Assembly (NCBI GenBank): GCA_014773175.1
Contig: VXCM01000032.1
Coordinates: 1-64,000, forward strand
Length of the DNA: 64,000 nucleotides
Reading direction: 5' to 3'
Source: Lucifuga dentata
Lineage: Eukaryota; Chordata; Actinopteri; Ophidiiformes; Bythitidae
The notes below the pieces were generated by a model. That model searched no databases and was not told where the DNA came from. It saw nothing but the letters and a program-made list of their open reading frames with translations. The translations under genes and the position numbers were made by a program. Within the stretch, counting starts at the first letter, position 1. Each line of letters opens with the position of its first letter. Below are positions 25,201 through 40,200 of the stretch, piece by piece.

Positions 25201-28200
25201 AAATCCCACCAGAGTAGTAATCGTAATCTGTGGTTCACACTTGATCAGCTGCATCATATCTTATCAATATCCTATAGAGATTAATGATGATTAACATACT
25301 GGTAGTGTTAAGACATGTATTTGTGTCAACCTGTACCTGATACAATGCGATCCTGTCAATGAGTTTTTCCTCCGTCTCCTCCACTAGGCCGACGGTGGGT
25401 ATACTTCCTTCTACTGCCTCCAGTTGTCGGTTCAGACTCTGGTAATCCAGCATCAAGCTGCACCATGTCTGATAAATCAAGATTACACAGAAGGTCTAAA
25501 ATATTGAGACAAACCAACCTCATCTTATCTTTAACTCATAATATACACAGTATTTAGCCATGCATTAGTTTTTTGTTTTTTTTTTTTGATACAAGAGTAA
25601 AACAGTCATCTTTTTTCATGTGTTATATATTTTCTCTCTCACCTCCCAAATACACTCCAGCTCGACACCTTTACTGTGCGCTTCTTTTAGGACGCTCTGA
25701 GCCTGTGCCAGTGTCTCCTCCAGGGCCTGGCTCTCCTTGACCACTGACAGACCACTGATTTTCCTGAAGAATGTCTCTGTTAGAATCATATGGGACTCCA
25801 GGCCCTGGAAAAACTCCTAGAAAATACAATCAGATACACATAAACATACAAAAAAAGACTTGAGAAAATCTACTGCTTTACAGATCTAACAAAATGTATG
25901 TCTAATATTGTTTCACTCACTGATGCATTTCCCTCAGGCTGGCTCCAGCATCACAAGGCATGGCTTCAATGTTTACCTTATGTTTGTCCAGGTGATTCTG
26001 GACTTCCTCTACAGAGCTGGCAATGATCCTGTGATCAGCAGCCATCTTGTCCTTAGCTGTGTCCACCAGGTCAGCCAGGTCCTGCAGAGCTCGCTCGTAC
26101 TGTTCCTCCAGAGCCATGTTCTGGTTCAATCCACTACGCCGGGAACCCACTGTCATCACCAGCTCCTCATAGGAATCCTGAAAATATGCAAACATTGTTA
26201 ATATTATATTAATAACACAAGGTTTTTTTTGTGGTTCTTGATGTCTCTAATGAATAAATAAAATTACTCAGTGCATCCAGATCCTTCAGTAACTTTAAAC
26301 TTCTACCACGCGGTAAAATCCGTTCATCACGTGCAATTTATTTTCCAAATTTTCTGCTTGATCTTTTGCTACATGGTTTTCAGACTGAGAAGCTTTCAAT
26401 ATAAATTGTCAGTGCTGTACAGTACCTGGAGTTTCATGAGTTTGTTTGTTGATATCTGATCTACTTGTAGTGTTGCTCCTCTGGTTTTAAGTTCTGTGAT
26501 CTTCTGTTCAAAGTCTCTTAGTTTGTCTTCTGCACTGGCAATGACCTGAGAAGTGACGACGTGAAGAGAATAATTTTTTCTTTCTGTAATCCTTGATGAA
26601 AGAGTAGAAAATATATGATATACATATGTGTGTTGGTATATCAAACCATGTATTACCTCTAGCTGTTTTGAAGGTGGTTTATCCATGGCCCCAGCTAAGG
26701 TCTGTAGGATCTGGCACTTGGTCTCAATTAAAGCAGTTTGGACAAGGTGCAACTCCGTCTGTATTACGCAATGCAAGATTCAAATCCACCGTAATGTATA
26801 TGTAACTACAAGTTTACATTTGCAGTTTTACTGTGGACTCAACATTTTGGCTTCATAATGGCAATCCATCCATTCACGAAAAAGAAAATATACAGTATTA
26901 AGTGAACCTGATATGCCGTCAGTTCATGTGTCCTGCTCCTCATGTGGTCACAGCACTGCCCGAGGGCACAACCAAGGGCTCCTAATCTCTCTTTCAGGCA
27001 GTCAAGGTTGTCCTCGAGCAGTGCCCGGTCCTCATGCCTCAACCCCGAAGATCCTGTTAGCAGAGTCCTGCTGAGATTCACCTCCTCCATCACATGCCTC
27101 ACGTCATTCTCCAAGGTCTGCAGAGAGGAGAGGAGAGGAGTTTGGTCAGCCAGCCACTCCATAAAGTGACCCCCATGTTAAGAAAATAGGGTTGTCCAGG
27201 GTTGAAGTCAAGTTGTACCTCCTGCTTTTGTAGCTGACTCTCCATGTTTTTGGCCATCAGCACTGAACCAGAGAAGACACTGTTCTCCACACCATCCAGC
27301 CAGGAGGAGGTGGATGACACAGCTGTGTAGAGTTGCTGTTCCATCTGCCCCAGCTGTTTCTCACCACCACCACCAGCCTACAGTATGTACACATAGGACA
27401 GGTGTGCATTTTCATCCACACGTCAAACTAAATATTTATATTAAGAAACATTATTATTCTAAATGTTGTATAACCTGAATGGTCATGTCCTCCACTGTCT
27501 GCCTGAATGTATCATACAGAGTTTTCAGGGAGGATTTGTCAGCCTCAGTCTCGCCTTTAAACAATGACCCAGATGCGGTCACACGAGAAGACCTGGAATA
27601 AACCTGCAGGAAGTGCATGGAGTTAAAACCATAACATAATACTAATACTAATACTAATATTAATACTAATAAAACTGATATTGTACTGGTTGTTTGTGGT
27701 CCTGTTCCAGAGTTTTCTGTAGGAGCTGCAATTTGGTTTTGAGCTCTAATCTCAGGCTCTCCCATCTCTGCTTCATCTGTTCTCGTACAGCCTGTGCTTC
27801 CCTCTCAACCAAAGCTGCTGATGAAAATGGCTCCGTTCTACTGTAAGAAACATAAAAGCATTACGATTTAATTTATAACCTTCTATAGGAATACTGTCAC
27901 TACATACATTAACTGATCATTCTACTACTGTTTTCTGAGCCAGCATAGTATGATGTAAACTACCTGGAACTGCTTGGTGAGGCCTGCTGGATAAGGATCT
28001 CCTCTCCTCTGCTAGCAACAGACTGGAGAAGCTTTTTCTGCTCTGCTAACTGCTCCTCCAGTTCCTAAAAACAAAACATTAATAATGGTTAGAGTGTGCA
28101 GTGTATTAAACAATGCTAAATTCAACCGCAGAATAATTCTACAGGTTCTGACTCAGTGTAATGTGGTATGATGGTAAAATGGCATTTTGTACAGATAAAA

Positions 28201-31200
28201 CATCATGCTGAGTGTCTTTAATAAGGCTGTTGCTACAGTAAAGCTCTAACAGCAATGATTTGAAAAAGGAGATTTCCGTTTTCATTTCATTACATTCAGA
28301 AACAATAATTTATGTTGCAGTTGCAGAACAACTACATGAAAATAGTATTGAATACGTACACTTATATAATTTGCTTTAAAGGCTAAGTGCTGAAACAAGT
28401 AAAGATATTTGGAAACGTACCCTCTGACTTTGCAGACTGTCCTGGTGTTGTTGGGAACGTGTCGTCCGGGCCTGTGCCAGCCAGTCCTGCACACTGGGAC
28501 TCTGTGAGAGACTGGAATCGGATTCACTGTCCTCCTGTTCCTGCAGAGAGCCCTGGTTTAGCAGTTAGAAATAAATACATGTTATTTTATCTGAAATACC
28601 TTACAGTTCAACTGTATACAAGCATGGACAGCCTGAGTGGGTAATGCACACAGAATTATGTGTGCCACATGCACAAACATTCCATTATACCAGCATTTCC
28701 AGTATTTTGCCACCTCACCTGGATGTGAATCTGCTTGTCGAGCAGCATCTTTTGCAGCTCTAACAAGCCACCTTTCAGTGTGTGTAACTTCCTTGCCAGC
28801 TGCTCAGCTTCCTCTCTGGTCTCAGTCTGGCCCTCCAGCAGCAGGTTGTCGCTGTGCATGGACAGTTCTGACAAGGCCAGCACTTTCTCCTCAATCTCCA
28901 GCAGCATGTTCTGAAGTAACATGAGGAGAGAGGCCAGCTCAAACATGGTGTCTCACCACCTAAACAGTTCCTCCTACAGACCAGACCCTCCAAAATGTGG
29001 CAGCAAAGCAGGGGATCAGGGTCTGGTTGAATCCCCTACACCAGCAGCTTTCCCCAGCCACAGGACTGGGAGAGTTCTCCCTCTGCTTTCATCCTTGGCC
29101 CACTTCTCCTGCCTCGCCTTCTAAACAACATATTACCACTAATCCTTCACAGTCCATGTTCTGCACCATTCCTACCCTTACTCAGATTCAAAAGCAATTT
29201 CCCTCTGCAGTTGACCTTGATGCATTCTTGTTCAAAGTCTAGAAAAGTCAAAGAGGCCTCTAAGTGAATGCTCTTCCACTGCTAGCTGCTCAATCAGTAG
29301 CTGCCATGGCTTTCCAAAGGCAGTGTAACTCTCCCTGCTTCCTCTGCCTCACCCCGCTCCGTCCTCTAGGATTCCCCTACTTGGATATTCTAGCAGGCTG
29401 GCCCAGCTTTGTGACCAATACCAATCCCAGCACTGGGATCTATTAATCGTCTAAAAGCCACAACGCCTAACTACTTAGCCCTATGCTGCTAACAGGCCTC
29501 TGTCACACAGAGACATCTGCATAATCTTCTTAAGACTAGTGCTACAGTCATTTAGGAGTCCAACCGTCTGAATGCACCCTCTAACTCCACTAATACTTTT
29601 GTTTACACAATGAAAGGTTCCTGACCCCCCTGGGATGATCCATATGTCATAAGGGAAACAAATGTAAATGCACAAAAAGGATGTAAATGATGCACATTTC
29701 CACAGTCTAATGACAGAAGACAGCTAAAACCAGTGCTCCCAAGCTAGCTGTGTCATACCTGGAAAATTAACTACTACATTTGTATAACTGCATAACTTGA
29801 TACCAGCTTGCACTAGTGTATTCTGTTATTAAGTAATAATTCAAATCTACAGAATTGGTCTGAGCGGACAGTAGGGGGAGCTCTTACCTGACATTCAGCA
29901 AGCTGGTTCTCCATATCTGTTTCCTCCAGAGGTTCATGTTCTAAGATAGAGCTGATGGTGCTGCGCGTAGTGATCAACCACTGGTCCAGCTCATCTGCCT
30001 GAGTGTGAAAGCGTTGTATGGCCTGTTCCTGACGCTGAGACTCCAGACGATCACTAACACGCTCCTGAAGCAGGGAATAACATTTTTTAATTCCCACATT
30101 AATTAATAAAGCGCATAGACAAGTATATTAAAAAAGTTGATTTTATTAGTGTGACATATTCATTAAACCCAAATTTATACTTGAACTGGGGATCACTTGT
30201 TTACATGTCACAAACAGAGGAAACTTAGAACTTAATTACTGCTTTAAATCATGAGATGTCAAACCTACCTCCAACAGCTGCTGTTTCCCTGAGGCCTTCA
30301 TGTGGATGGTGGCCATCCTCTCAGCCAAAACAGAGAGCGAGGACTGCATGGCCAGATGGTCAGCCATGTCTGAGTCCACAGTATCAGCGGCCAGATCCTC
30401 TGTGAAGCTTGTTTGGAGCCTGTCTATCTCTTCCTGCACATTCTTAATTTCTTGTATCACATCCTTAGAATAACAATAAGAGTGTATAATATAAATGTAG
30501 AGAATTTCAATAACTTTATAAATAATTCTATGTTGGTCAAAGCACTGTACTTATTTTTTTTTCTAGAAATTTTTACTTCTGATATTTTGAAAAGAGAAAT
30601 GCTTTGCAGTGACCTGGGTCCTTACATTTAGTCAGAATCAAACTTACATTTACAATTCTAGTTTTACTAGAATTAATAGAATACAATGCATTGTGTCCAT
30701 CAGTCTATTCGAGACCTTTATTATAAAGTTGTGACTCACCTCATGGGCTCTCACATGATTATCTGGACTTTTATCTGCCTGTAGAGGCTCACTGAGTTTG
30801 GCCTCCAAAGCCTCCATTTTAGAGGAGATTGACTGGAGAGAGCCTTGGTAATGTTGTTGCTTCTCCAGAGCTTCATACAGCGATCTCTGCTTCTCACTGA
30901 TCTGTTAAAAGATGAAAGGGTCATAATGGTGTGTAAAGACTTTAGCTGAGCGACACGTCACCTGAGCGACACCAACTTTGCTTACATTTTATATTTTCCT
31001 TTACAGCATTCCCATAAAGAGCACTGGGAATCATGCTGAATAGGTTTTGTGTAATTAATACCTTGATTAATTTAACTTTCTTTGTTATTTGGTCACACTG
31101 TATAGTTGATTTGGTCCTTTTTATTCATCTCTCTACATAATTGAAAACCTTCAGAAAACTAGGTCATCATTCATCTTGTGATTCAAGAGGTAAGGCTCAA

Positions 31201-34200
31201 TATGATGACTATGAGCCTAGAGGACTACTAACAGTGTACATAAGGCAAACTAGTGAATTACTGAGTTTCATGTAAAATTGATTGTAGTTTATGACCATGG
31301 TCACTGAAAATAAATAAACCACAAAGCTGAAATTTTGCATTTTATACATACCACATTCTTTAATGTCTCCCATGAGCGTTGGAGGTCATCTAAGTTGGCC
31401 ACAGACTCAAATGTAGGGTCGTATAATTCTTGAATGGGAGCTCTTGTGAGTGTTCCTCGTCCCGGCTGAAAAAAAACACAAACGGCACTAGTAGCAGTTA
31501 AGACAAGAATCAATGAAATGCTTGGCAAGAGGAGAGTGCAGCGTCTATCAAGCCCCAAATCCACTGTTAGTTTTGATTCATGATGACCTTCATTAGCAGA
31601 AAATATTACTGCCCGATATGGTATGGGTATTCCATCATAATTGTTTTCTTCTTAACTTATTCATTAAATGAAAGTTTACAGAAAAATAACGGGGATTCTT
31701 ATAAGTTTTTGTTATTGTGCAGAATGACAAAAAGAGTGGTGTGATTATATAAGCAAGGAAATGCCATGAACAGGAAAAGAATAGGAGGATACCTTGCTAA
31801 CAGAAGTTTCAGTTTGAGTGATGGGAGAAGGAGAGCGACAGACAGGAGGAGAAGAGACCTCACTGTTAGTGCCTTCCTCCCCAGACTCCTCAGTGACAGG
31901 GGACAGGAGGGTGTGACAGCGACCGGCAGTCATCTGACACGTCATGCAGGAAACATTAACAGAAGAGCAATCATGCAAAGTGGACTTGGAAAAAAAATTA
32001 TCCAAACTTGAGGTAAAAGAGTCATGATACAACTTATATAGGAATTGTTCCGTAGAAAGAAAGCAAAAAAAAGGGAAATTTAGTTAGCGGAAATTAAAGC
32101 AGCGAGAAACACCCAAGTTAGTCCAGCGTTTTATTAATTAGGAATTACCAATATAAATAGCTTCATCAGCATTGGTATGTTATGTGGTGTTGTGTGTTAG
32201 CTTACCATAACTGCTTGCGCTGATGATTTCCTGTATTTCTCTCCATCCATCTCAGGCAGTCCCTCCACATCACTCACTGTCAGCAGCATGGTGGCATGTT
32301 TGGCTTTCACTGCCAGCATCTTGCATTTTGAGTTCAGAGAGGCAATCTGCTCTTGGTAACCTTTGATCTTTTGGGCCAATTCCTGTTGAAAACAACAAGG
32401 TTCTCAGATAACACGCTGGTAACCGTTTTTTCCCCTATACTGGGATGGGATCCAGCTGTCCTTGCAAAGTTAATACGTAGGTAAATTAAATGGATAAAAA
32501 TACTATACTTCATGGTGAAGGATCTGGGCCTGCAGCTCCTGGATGTTGCTACTGGGGATTGGACGGTCCTGGATGACACAGTGGGCCTCCTCTATCAGCC
32601 TCTGGAGGTCTCTCACTTCCTGTTCATATTGTTCATACTGCACCACAGCCTCCTGCGTAGGAAGACAAAGTATATTGCTATAGTTAGATGAAAAGGTCAC
32701 CAAAATGCCAAAGTCTATACACTGCACAATATGACATTACTGTCCTGCAGCCCGCTACCGTACCTGTAGGATGTTGCATTGCTGGATGGCTATGTGCTGC
32801 AATTGACTAGCTTCCTGTTGCAGGCGCAGAGCCGTGCGACAGATAGCAAGGTTGGGCATCACCTCCTCTGGGACCTGCAGAGCACTCTGACACCGCTGTA
32901 CTGCCTGCACCTGCTGCTTGAAGCTCTCCATATCTCCCAGCAGACGCTGCAAAAACGGGGAAAGTTTATATCCTCTGATACTTTTAACAAGTTATGATGT
33001 GCACAGTAAGCACTCATGGTGCTTAAAATAAATTCTAAGACGCTAGTATGGATTATTTTAATCTTCAGTAGTAACCTGTCTCTGAGCCAGCTGTTCTTTG
33101 AGGCTCTGGCGTGCCAACTCTGGTGAGGTCAGTGTGGCTTGGATCTGCTCCAAAGCGACATGTAGGGCCTTAACTTCATACTCCAGGGCTTCCATAGTCT
33201 GAGAACAAATCATACAAGTCAATTACATATTTATGGTAAAAGTATGTGCTCATATCTACAGATCAGTAGTATCAAAAGGGACTTTGAATTAATAACTGAA
33301 TCTCAAATTTAAATGCAAATAAAGATTTTTGCTCCATATTTCTTCAGGGATATTCTATTGGTCAAACAGTACAGTACTTCACATTATGAAAACACAGTGA
33401 ATCATTTTTTTTCTCTGTACCTTATCTGCATCCTCCAGACTCTGCAGCCGTGTCTTGATGCTTTGCTGAAGTTCCTCAGTGTGTCGACTGAGTTCACACA
33501 CCTGTTGGCTCATTGACTCGACCTGTAGCACCTCAGACAGAAGCTCCACTTTCTCCGTCATGGACTCCAGGTCTCCGTGAAGCTCCCGAGACTCACGCAG
33601 TACAGCCTGATCACAGGACAATAAAACACTGAATGAAGGCTTTCTGGGATATGGTCTCTCAGTGGGTAGAGACTGAAACCAGAAGGTCACAGGTTCAATC
33701 CCTGTAACAGCCAATGTACCACGTCCTCTTGATGTACCTACTTCTTCCAGCAGTTCTGTACCTTGCTTTTATGAATTATGCACAGAACATGAGGTAAAAT
33801 CTCCAGGGTTCTCCAGTAATGAATCAGTAATGCGCCAGCTGCAATCCAGCTCATACATCATGTCCTCTTTTAAGCATTTGTCTTCTTCTTCTTAAAATAA
33901 TGTGGATAATGGTAGACAGTCCCATTTTTAAAAGCCCCAATTATTGGTCTGACGCATAAAAATCTAATTAAATTTGGAATGCCTGTCTGGATCTCCAACT
34001 TACCTGGTACATCCGAATCTGCTCCTGAAGATGAACAGAGGAGTTCCAGATAATGTTGGCCCTCACCAGGCTTTTGGCTTTCTCCGCCCACCTCACAATG
34101 AAGTCCAGCATCTCATTATACTCATCTAAATAGCAGACAGCCTGAGAAGCCAAGTTAAGAGAGACCTTATGATGCTAAGACACAACACAAAAGAATAAAG

Positions 34201-37200
34201 TATGCTCACCTATGTCAGTGTGTCACAATTTACAGAAATTGTAGCATAAGATAACATCTGCATGAGCACAACCGCTGTACTTTGTATAAAAAAAAACCCC
34301 AAAAAAAAACCTTTTTAAGCCAGTTGTTCCTACAGTCTGCTAGTCGTGTTGTGTGGTGATGCATCTCTGATAGCTTTCCAATGGCATCACTTAGCTGTTT
34401 GGCCAACAGGGGGTTTCTGCGGCCAAACTCTTGTACAGCAGCATCCAGTTCTGAGAGAGCACGGCCACAGCAGTCCAGGTCCTCAGCCAGGCTCTGAGAA
34501 AGGAAATTGATGTTAAAACATTAAAAGCATCTCTCTCAAGATACCTACTGTATGCCAACTACACAGCCACCGCAAGACAATGCAAAGCTTCAAATAACCC
34601 ACCTTGACCTCTTCTTTGGCATGATCAACATCAGGGGATTTTTCCCTGAATTTAGCGCAGACAGTTTTGAGTTTCTCAGATATGTCATGAATTCTGGAAC
34701 TAAAGTCCTCCTTTATATCTCTGGTTTTCTGAATTTCTCTCTCTTTGGAAAGAACCTAAAACATACATAAGAAATGTAAAAAAAATGTGAAATGCTTAAA
34801 CCTAAGTGCTTAAATTTTTTTTTAACATAGGTGTCCAGTCAGAAGTGACAAATTTAGTTAGTGCAGAATTTTAAGAGGCCTATCTTAGGTGTTATTAAAA
34901 TCCAAAGCATTTCTAAGGATACACACCTGATCCTCAATAGCACCCAATGCAAGCGAGACTTCGGCCAGCTGCATGGAGATTTCTGAGGGCAGTATAGTGT
35001 AGAGATCCAGGTACTTGCTCTGTTGCTGCTCGGCTAATTTATCCACATTGTGACGATAAGTGATCACATCTCCATGTACAACCTTTACGCAAAGAAGTAA
35101 AAAACCAGTGTAACCTTTCGTCATGAACAAATTGTCTGTTGTGTGTTTTGTACTGTTGATTTTTTTTTCTCCACATTTGGAGAACATCTTCAAGAGCAGT
35201 CATTTCCATCAAATACAACTGTATAACCATTTGCTGCTGTTAGAGTCTCCTTTAACATAACTTTTTCTAGCAGAAATACATTTATGAGGATGACATTCCT
35301 CTTTTCAAATAGCAGATATACCTCAAGTTCCTGCAGCAGAGAATCAATATCTGGTGTGGGATTGAGAAGAAGCTCCCTGGTCTCCTGAATCCAAGCTTTT
35401 ACAATACTAAGTTCCTTTTCTACTTCCTCCCTGTCCCTCAGTTCCTGAGCTGCCTGAGCACGCTTGGTCTTGGACTGCGTCAGGAGGCTGCACAGGGAAA
35501 AAAATACAACTTTTAATTGAGCACATTGTCCTAAAAGGGATGGTAATTCCACATTTTACAGCAACAGCCTTGCAAATTTCTCTCTTTGCTACCTTTCCAT
35601 TTGGTCTTGTACAACTCTGATCTCCTTCAGGCTTGGCAGCTCATCCTGTTCATTTGTTGGTGAAGGGACTTCCACATCATGCAGTAGGCTAAGGGCATAC
35701 TGGCGGAGCAGTGTGAGGGAGGAAAGCTCTCTCTCCAAATCTTGGCTCAGCAAATCATACTGGTCCAACAGAGACTGCAGAGTGGCTTTGGAGGCCTTCT
35801 CCACTGCACTGTCAGGGAAACGGCTCTGAAGTTCATCAGAGACTGCCCTCACCTTCACCATCTAGTCAAAATGATCATTATAAACACTGGGCAACATAAT
35901 ACACTTCACTTCCGGTTAGGGCTTTTTGAAGACATGTAATAAAATTATGCATCATTTACAATATTAACTTTTGAAAAAAAGCTACATTTTCATTTTATGG
36001 TAAAGGTTATATTTATTCTTCTTATTTAATTTTTCCCACTGTCTGCCTGTGTACCTTCTCTCTGAAAGTTCTCCATTCCTGCGCTGTGTCCTCTAGCACC
36101 CTCTCCTGTCCCCGTGCCACGCTGCGTAGCCGTGTCCAGCGTTGCCACACAGTGGTCATAGAGCGGCTAATGGTGGCCTTACTGGCATCGCTCCCCACCA
36201 ACTCCAGCTGGGCAGCTTGCTCCTCTAAACCACTCAGCTTCTCTTGGAATCCATTCACCAGTGACACAAGAGACTGAAACAAAAATAATGAAGTGCACAA
36301 GATATCATTCCACATGCAAAGAACTACCATGTATTTTTGACAAAAAAAATACAGTTTTTGCCACCCATACCCTATGACTGCATAGCTTATCTTCAGCCTC
36401 TTGGCTTGTAGCAGCTTTTGCAGTAGAAAACTCAGTCAGCTTCTTTTCAGCCTCATTCATAAGCTCAATGACAGTCTGTCTTGCCTCCTGGTATGATTTC
36501 CACTGGGCCACACAGCTAAAAAAGAACAGTGTACATCAGTGGATAAAGTGACAACTAGGAATTCAAGACAAAATTGCTATATTGTCATGACACCTGCACC
36601 ATCACTGTTTCCTTCTCACTACCTGTGAAGAACATCCTGGTGACACTGGAGCTGATCTCGGACCTCTGCACCTCTCTGCTTTGCCGACTCCACGCTCACC
36701 CTGAGCTGGTCTTTAGCTGTAGGGTTGACCAGCTTCTCCAGCTCTGGCAGCAAGGCCTGCAGTTCCTCCAGGTGGATGAGGAACTCCTGCTCTGTGGCCA
36801 TGATGTCCTCCTGCTGCCGGAGACACTCCTCGTAATTCTCCACGTCCACACCAAGGCTAGCTTGCTGCAGGAAGGACACAGCATCCTCCAGCCATTCACA
36901 GGCTGACTGCATCCTGAAGTGGTACTTCTGGCACAACACCAGTGCTTGTTCCAGTGTAATCTTCACGCAAAAGCAAATGAGAAAAAAAGATAACAGAGAC
37001 AAATGATCTCAAATGATTAAGTATAAAATACAATACATACAATACATGATTTTAGGTTGTATATGCAAAATGCCTGTTTTGAAATAGTGACTCACCCTGA
37101 ATAGAATTATTGTGATTCATTAAATTATATATTTCAACATTAAGGCAACAATAATGAACATTACTAATCACCTGTTTGGAGCTCAGTGCTTTTTGGACAT

Positions 37201-40200
37201 CAGCCTGCAGCTTTGCCATTTCTTCTAGGCTTGTATCCACATGGGCTGGGACAAGCTCATTGGCACTGATGTACTGCTGTTTCTCCCTGCTGCTAAGAGC
37301 AGCCACAATTCTCAGTCTGGACTGCACCTCCTCCTGCATGATCTGCTGTTTCCTGATCTCCTCTTGCACCTTCTCGACCCTCACATCCACAATCACAGCA
37401 CAGCCCAGCTCATCCCTGACCTGCTGTAGCCAGTCCAGAGTCCTTTTCATCTCCGTCGCAAAGTCTTTGCTCTGGATAAACCTGTTCTCGCACTCTTCAA
37501 TCAGCTCTCCTACGGCAGCCTGCAGACACCGCAGCTCCTCTTGCCACAGAACTACTTGCTCCTTGGAGGCATCATGGGCTGCTTGTTCCACACGAGGGGC
37601 AAGGGTGTCCATCTGCTCCATGAGTCTCGACAAATGTGAGTTGGCACTCTGGAGACTCCCTGCCAGAGCATGGTAGTTCTTCAGCCTCTCCTCAGCTGAC
37701 TGGGTCTCTGCATTAACCTTTACCAGCTGCTCTTTAGTGGCCTTTAACTCAGAATCAACTTGCATAGCCATTGCCTTGTGGTCCTCAAATGACTCTAAAG
37801 TTTCATCCAGATGCTCTACTTTCTGTTCAACCAACCTCTTTAGGCCGTTGTACAGGCTCACAAGCTGGGTCATTTCCTCTGGGCGCCATGGCTGACCAGT
37901 GCTGCGAAAACCCTCTTTTTTCTGGTTCAGCTCACTCACAGCAAGACCCAGGTTGCTAAGATCTACCTGAATTGCTTTGTAATCACTCTGTAAACTGACT
38001 ACCTCTTCTGTTTGCAATCCTACAGGCTGTGTGCCAAGACTGTTGAATTGTTCTTCAAGCTCTTTCAGTGCTCTGTGAGTGACATCTATGAATGAGGTGT
38101 ACTCATTCCTCGCAAAAATGGCCTGCTGGATTTTTTCCTGTTTTTCTTTGGCTAGTGCTAATATAGTATTATATTGCTGAGGGAGGTTATTGAGTTTTTC
38201 ATCCAAGTAGCAGTGGTCTACTTCATTAAGGGTGGGCAATATTTCCTGGCCAGCTCGTTGTACAATTAAAAGAAGGTTTTCATATTCAATTGCCTGCTCA
38301 ACTATTTGTTGATATTTTAATAGCTGCGCTTCCAATTCAGCATCTCCAACCATTAAATTGATTTCTGGAAAAGTGATTATGTCAGCTTGTTTTAACCACT
38401 GGCATGTTTTTTCTAGATCAGTCTTAAAGTACTTTCTGGAAACAAGTACTTTTTCAAGCTCCTGAAGTCTCTGGCCACATCTATGTAATGTTTTGTCAAA
38501 GATGTTTTGCAACTCCTGCAACTTTGTAAGTATCTCATTCTTTTCTTCCTCACTGGCATCCCTCATCAGATCCCTCCCCTGAGACCACAAGGAGGTCAAC
38601 TCACTCTGATAGGCTTTAAGACTGCTTTGGATGTTTCTACATGTTCGGACTTGCTTGGCCAAGTCATCAGGTAACAAAGCAATGTATTCCTCTGACTGAG
38701 CCTTTTTCTCATTTTGTTGAACCCAGGAAATGGACTGGTTCACAGCCATAAGGAACTGTGTCCTCTCAGTGAAAGCTTTGCTGAGGTGTTTTCTGCGCTG
38801 CACCACCTTCACACTCAGAGATTCAACCTCAGATTGGGTGTCAGAAATCAGCTGCTGCAAACGCTGACGTTCACTGAGACCGAGGCGGGCCAGCACCCTG
38901 TCAGCATCTGCCATAGCCTGGGCCAGCAACAGCTGCTTGGCCTCCAACTCACTACAGATGCTCAGGTGGTCAAACAGGAAGCTTTGAGCGAGCTCTGGAG
39001 GAGGACTCATCTTCATGGCCTCAGACAGGGCAGGTTGCTGTTCCTCTGCCCAGTCCCGAGCTTCTTTTAGGCGGGCCTCCACTTGACTCATATCTTCCAA
39101 GGTTACAACTGAGTCCTGGATTTTCTTCTCAATTAGGTTTTGCATCTGGGACCATCGCTGCTCAAAGTGGCTGATTTGCTCTTTTACTAGCTCCTTGTCA
39201 TCCAAGTTCAAATGTTGGATGACTTTTTGTTTCTGTTCCTTTAGGTCCTCAAGAGTTCCTTTTTGGTCCTCAAGAGTTACTGCAAGTTTCCTTAATGCCT
39301 CCAAATGCTGAGATGAGCTTTCAGCATCCGTTCTGCAGCACAAATATGAAAAACATCTAGTTATACAAACGCTGTGCATTTACATACAGTACAGTATGCA
39401 AGCAGAGATGTCATCAATTCATTGTGAAACTGAGATATTAAGATACACTTTTATCACTTAACAAAATTTATAGTAATGAGAATGAGATCAGAAAAAAAAA
39501 AGATATATATATATAAAACTGACATCTTCCTGCAGCTTCTAACTTCAAGTTTTTGGCTTTGGTCCTGTCCTATAAATTATGGTAACCAGGCCACAGCAGT
39601 TTGTGTGGAATAAGTATACTTTATTTACAAACACACCTGGCCAGATTGTCCCACTTTTTGGACACCTGTTCAAACAGCGCCTCCACTGCAGTGATGCAGT
39701 CATGGTATTCTTTAGACCTCTGCAGGTCCTCCTCTCTCTGGCTCTGCAGTTTGTTGGCCTGGTGACAGAGTTCCAGCCATGAATGGCTCAGGCGGTCTAG
39801 TTCTGTGTGCTCTGGAGAATCCTGGCCTCCAGTCAGTCTGCTCACAGTCTCTGTCATCTTGGTCAGGATACTTTGTTTTGACTGCAGTTGCTGGCTGCAC
39901 TCCTGTATGACAAGCAATATATAGGATGGTAACCTTAATACATGCACATCTATTTTTTAATCAGTTGGTTACAAGTTCCATTTTCTGAAGCAGGGCTACT
40001 CTTGTCATAATATTTGAATTTCAGACTGGGCCTTAAATAAAATAATATTTATTCACATTAATATAATTGTTCTGCTTTCATACAACTGACACACAAACCG
40101 ATTAAATAAATAAGTTCACAGACTATACACAGAGTGCATTTTAATGTGACTGGTTGAGGAAATTCTGTATTAGAATTTGTACCTGCAATAATAAAAAAAG

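Noticed and set aside
28921..29446. Three plus-strand frames of 60-81 residues as a nested gene
   Set aside because: No recognisable domain, no splice or poly-A signals in a sensible order, and codon use looks random. Kept only as an unexplained segment.
37176..37676. 166-residue plus-strand open frame
   Set aside because: It is antisense to the giant syne1 exon. Long open frames opposite GC-balanced coiled-coil coding sequence are expected, and the translation shows no known family.
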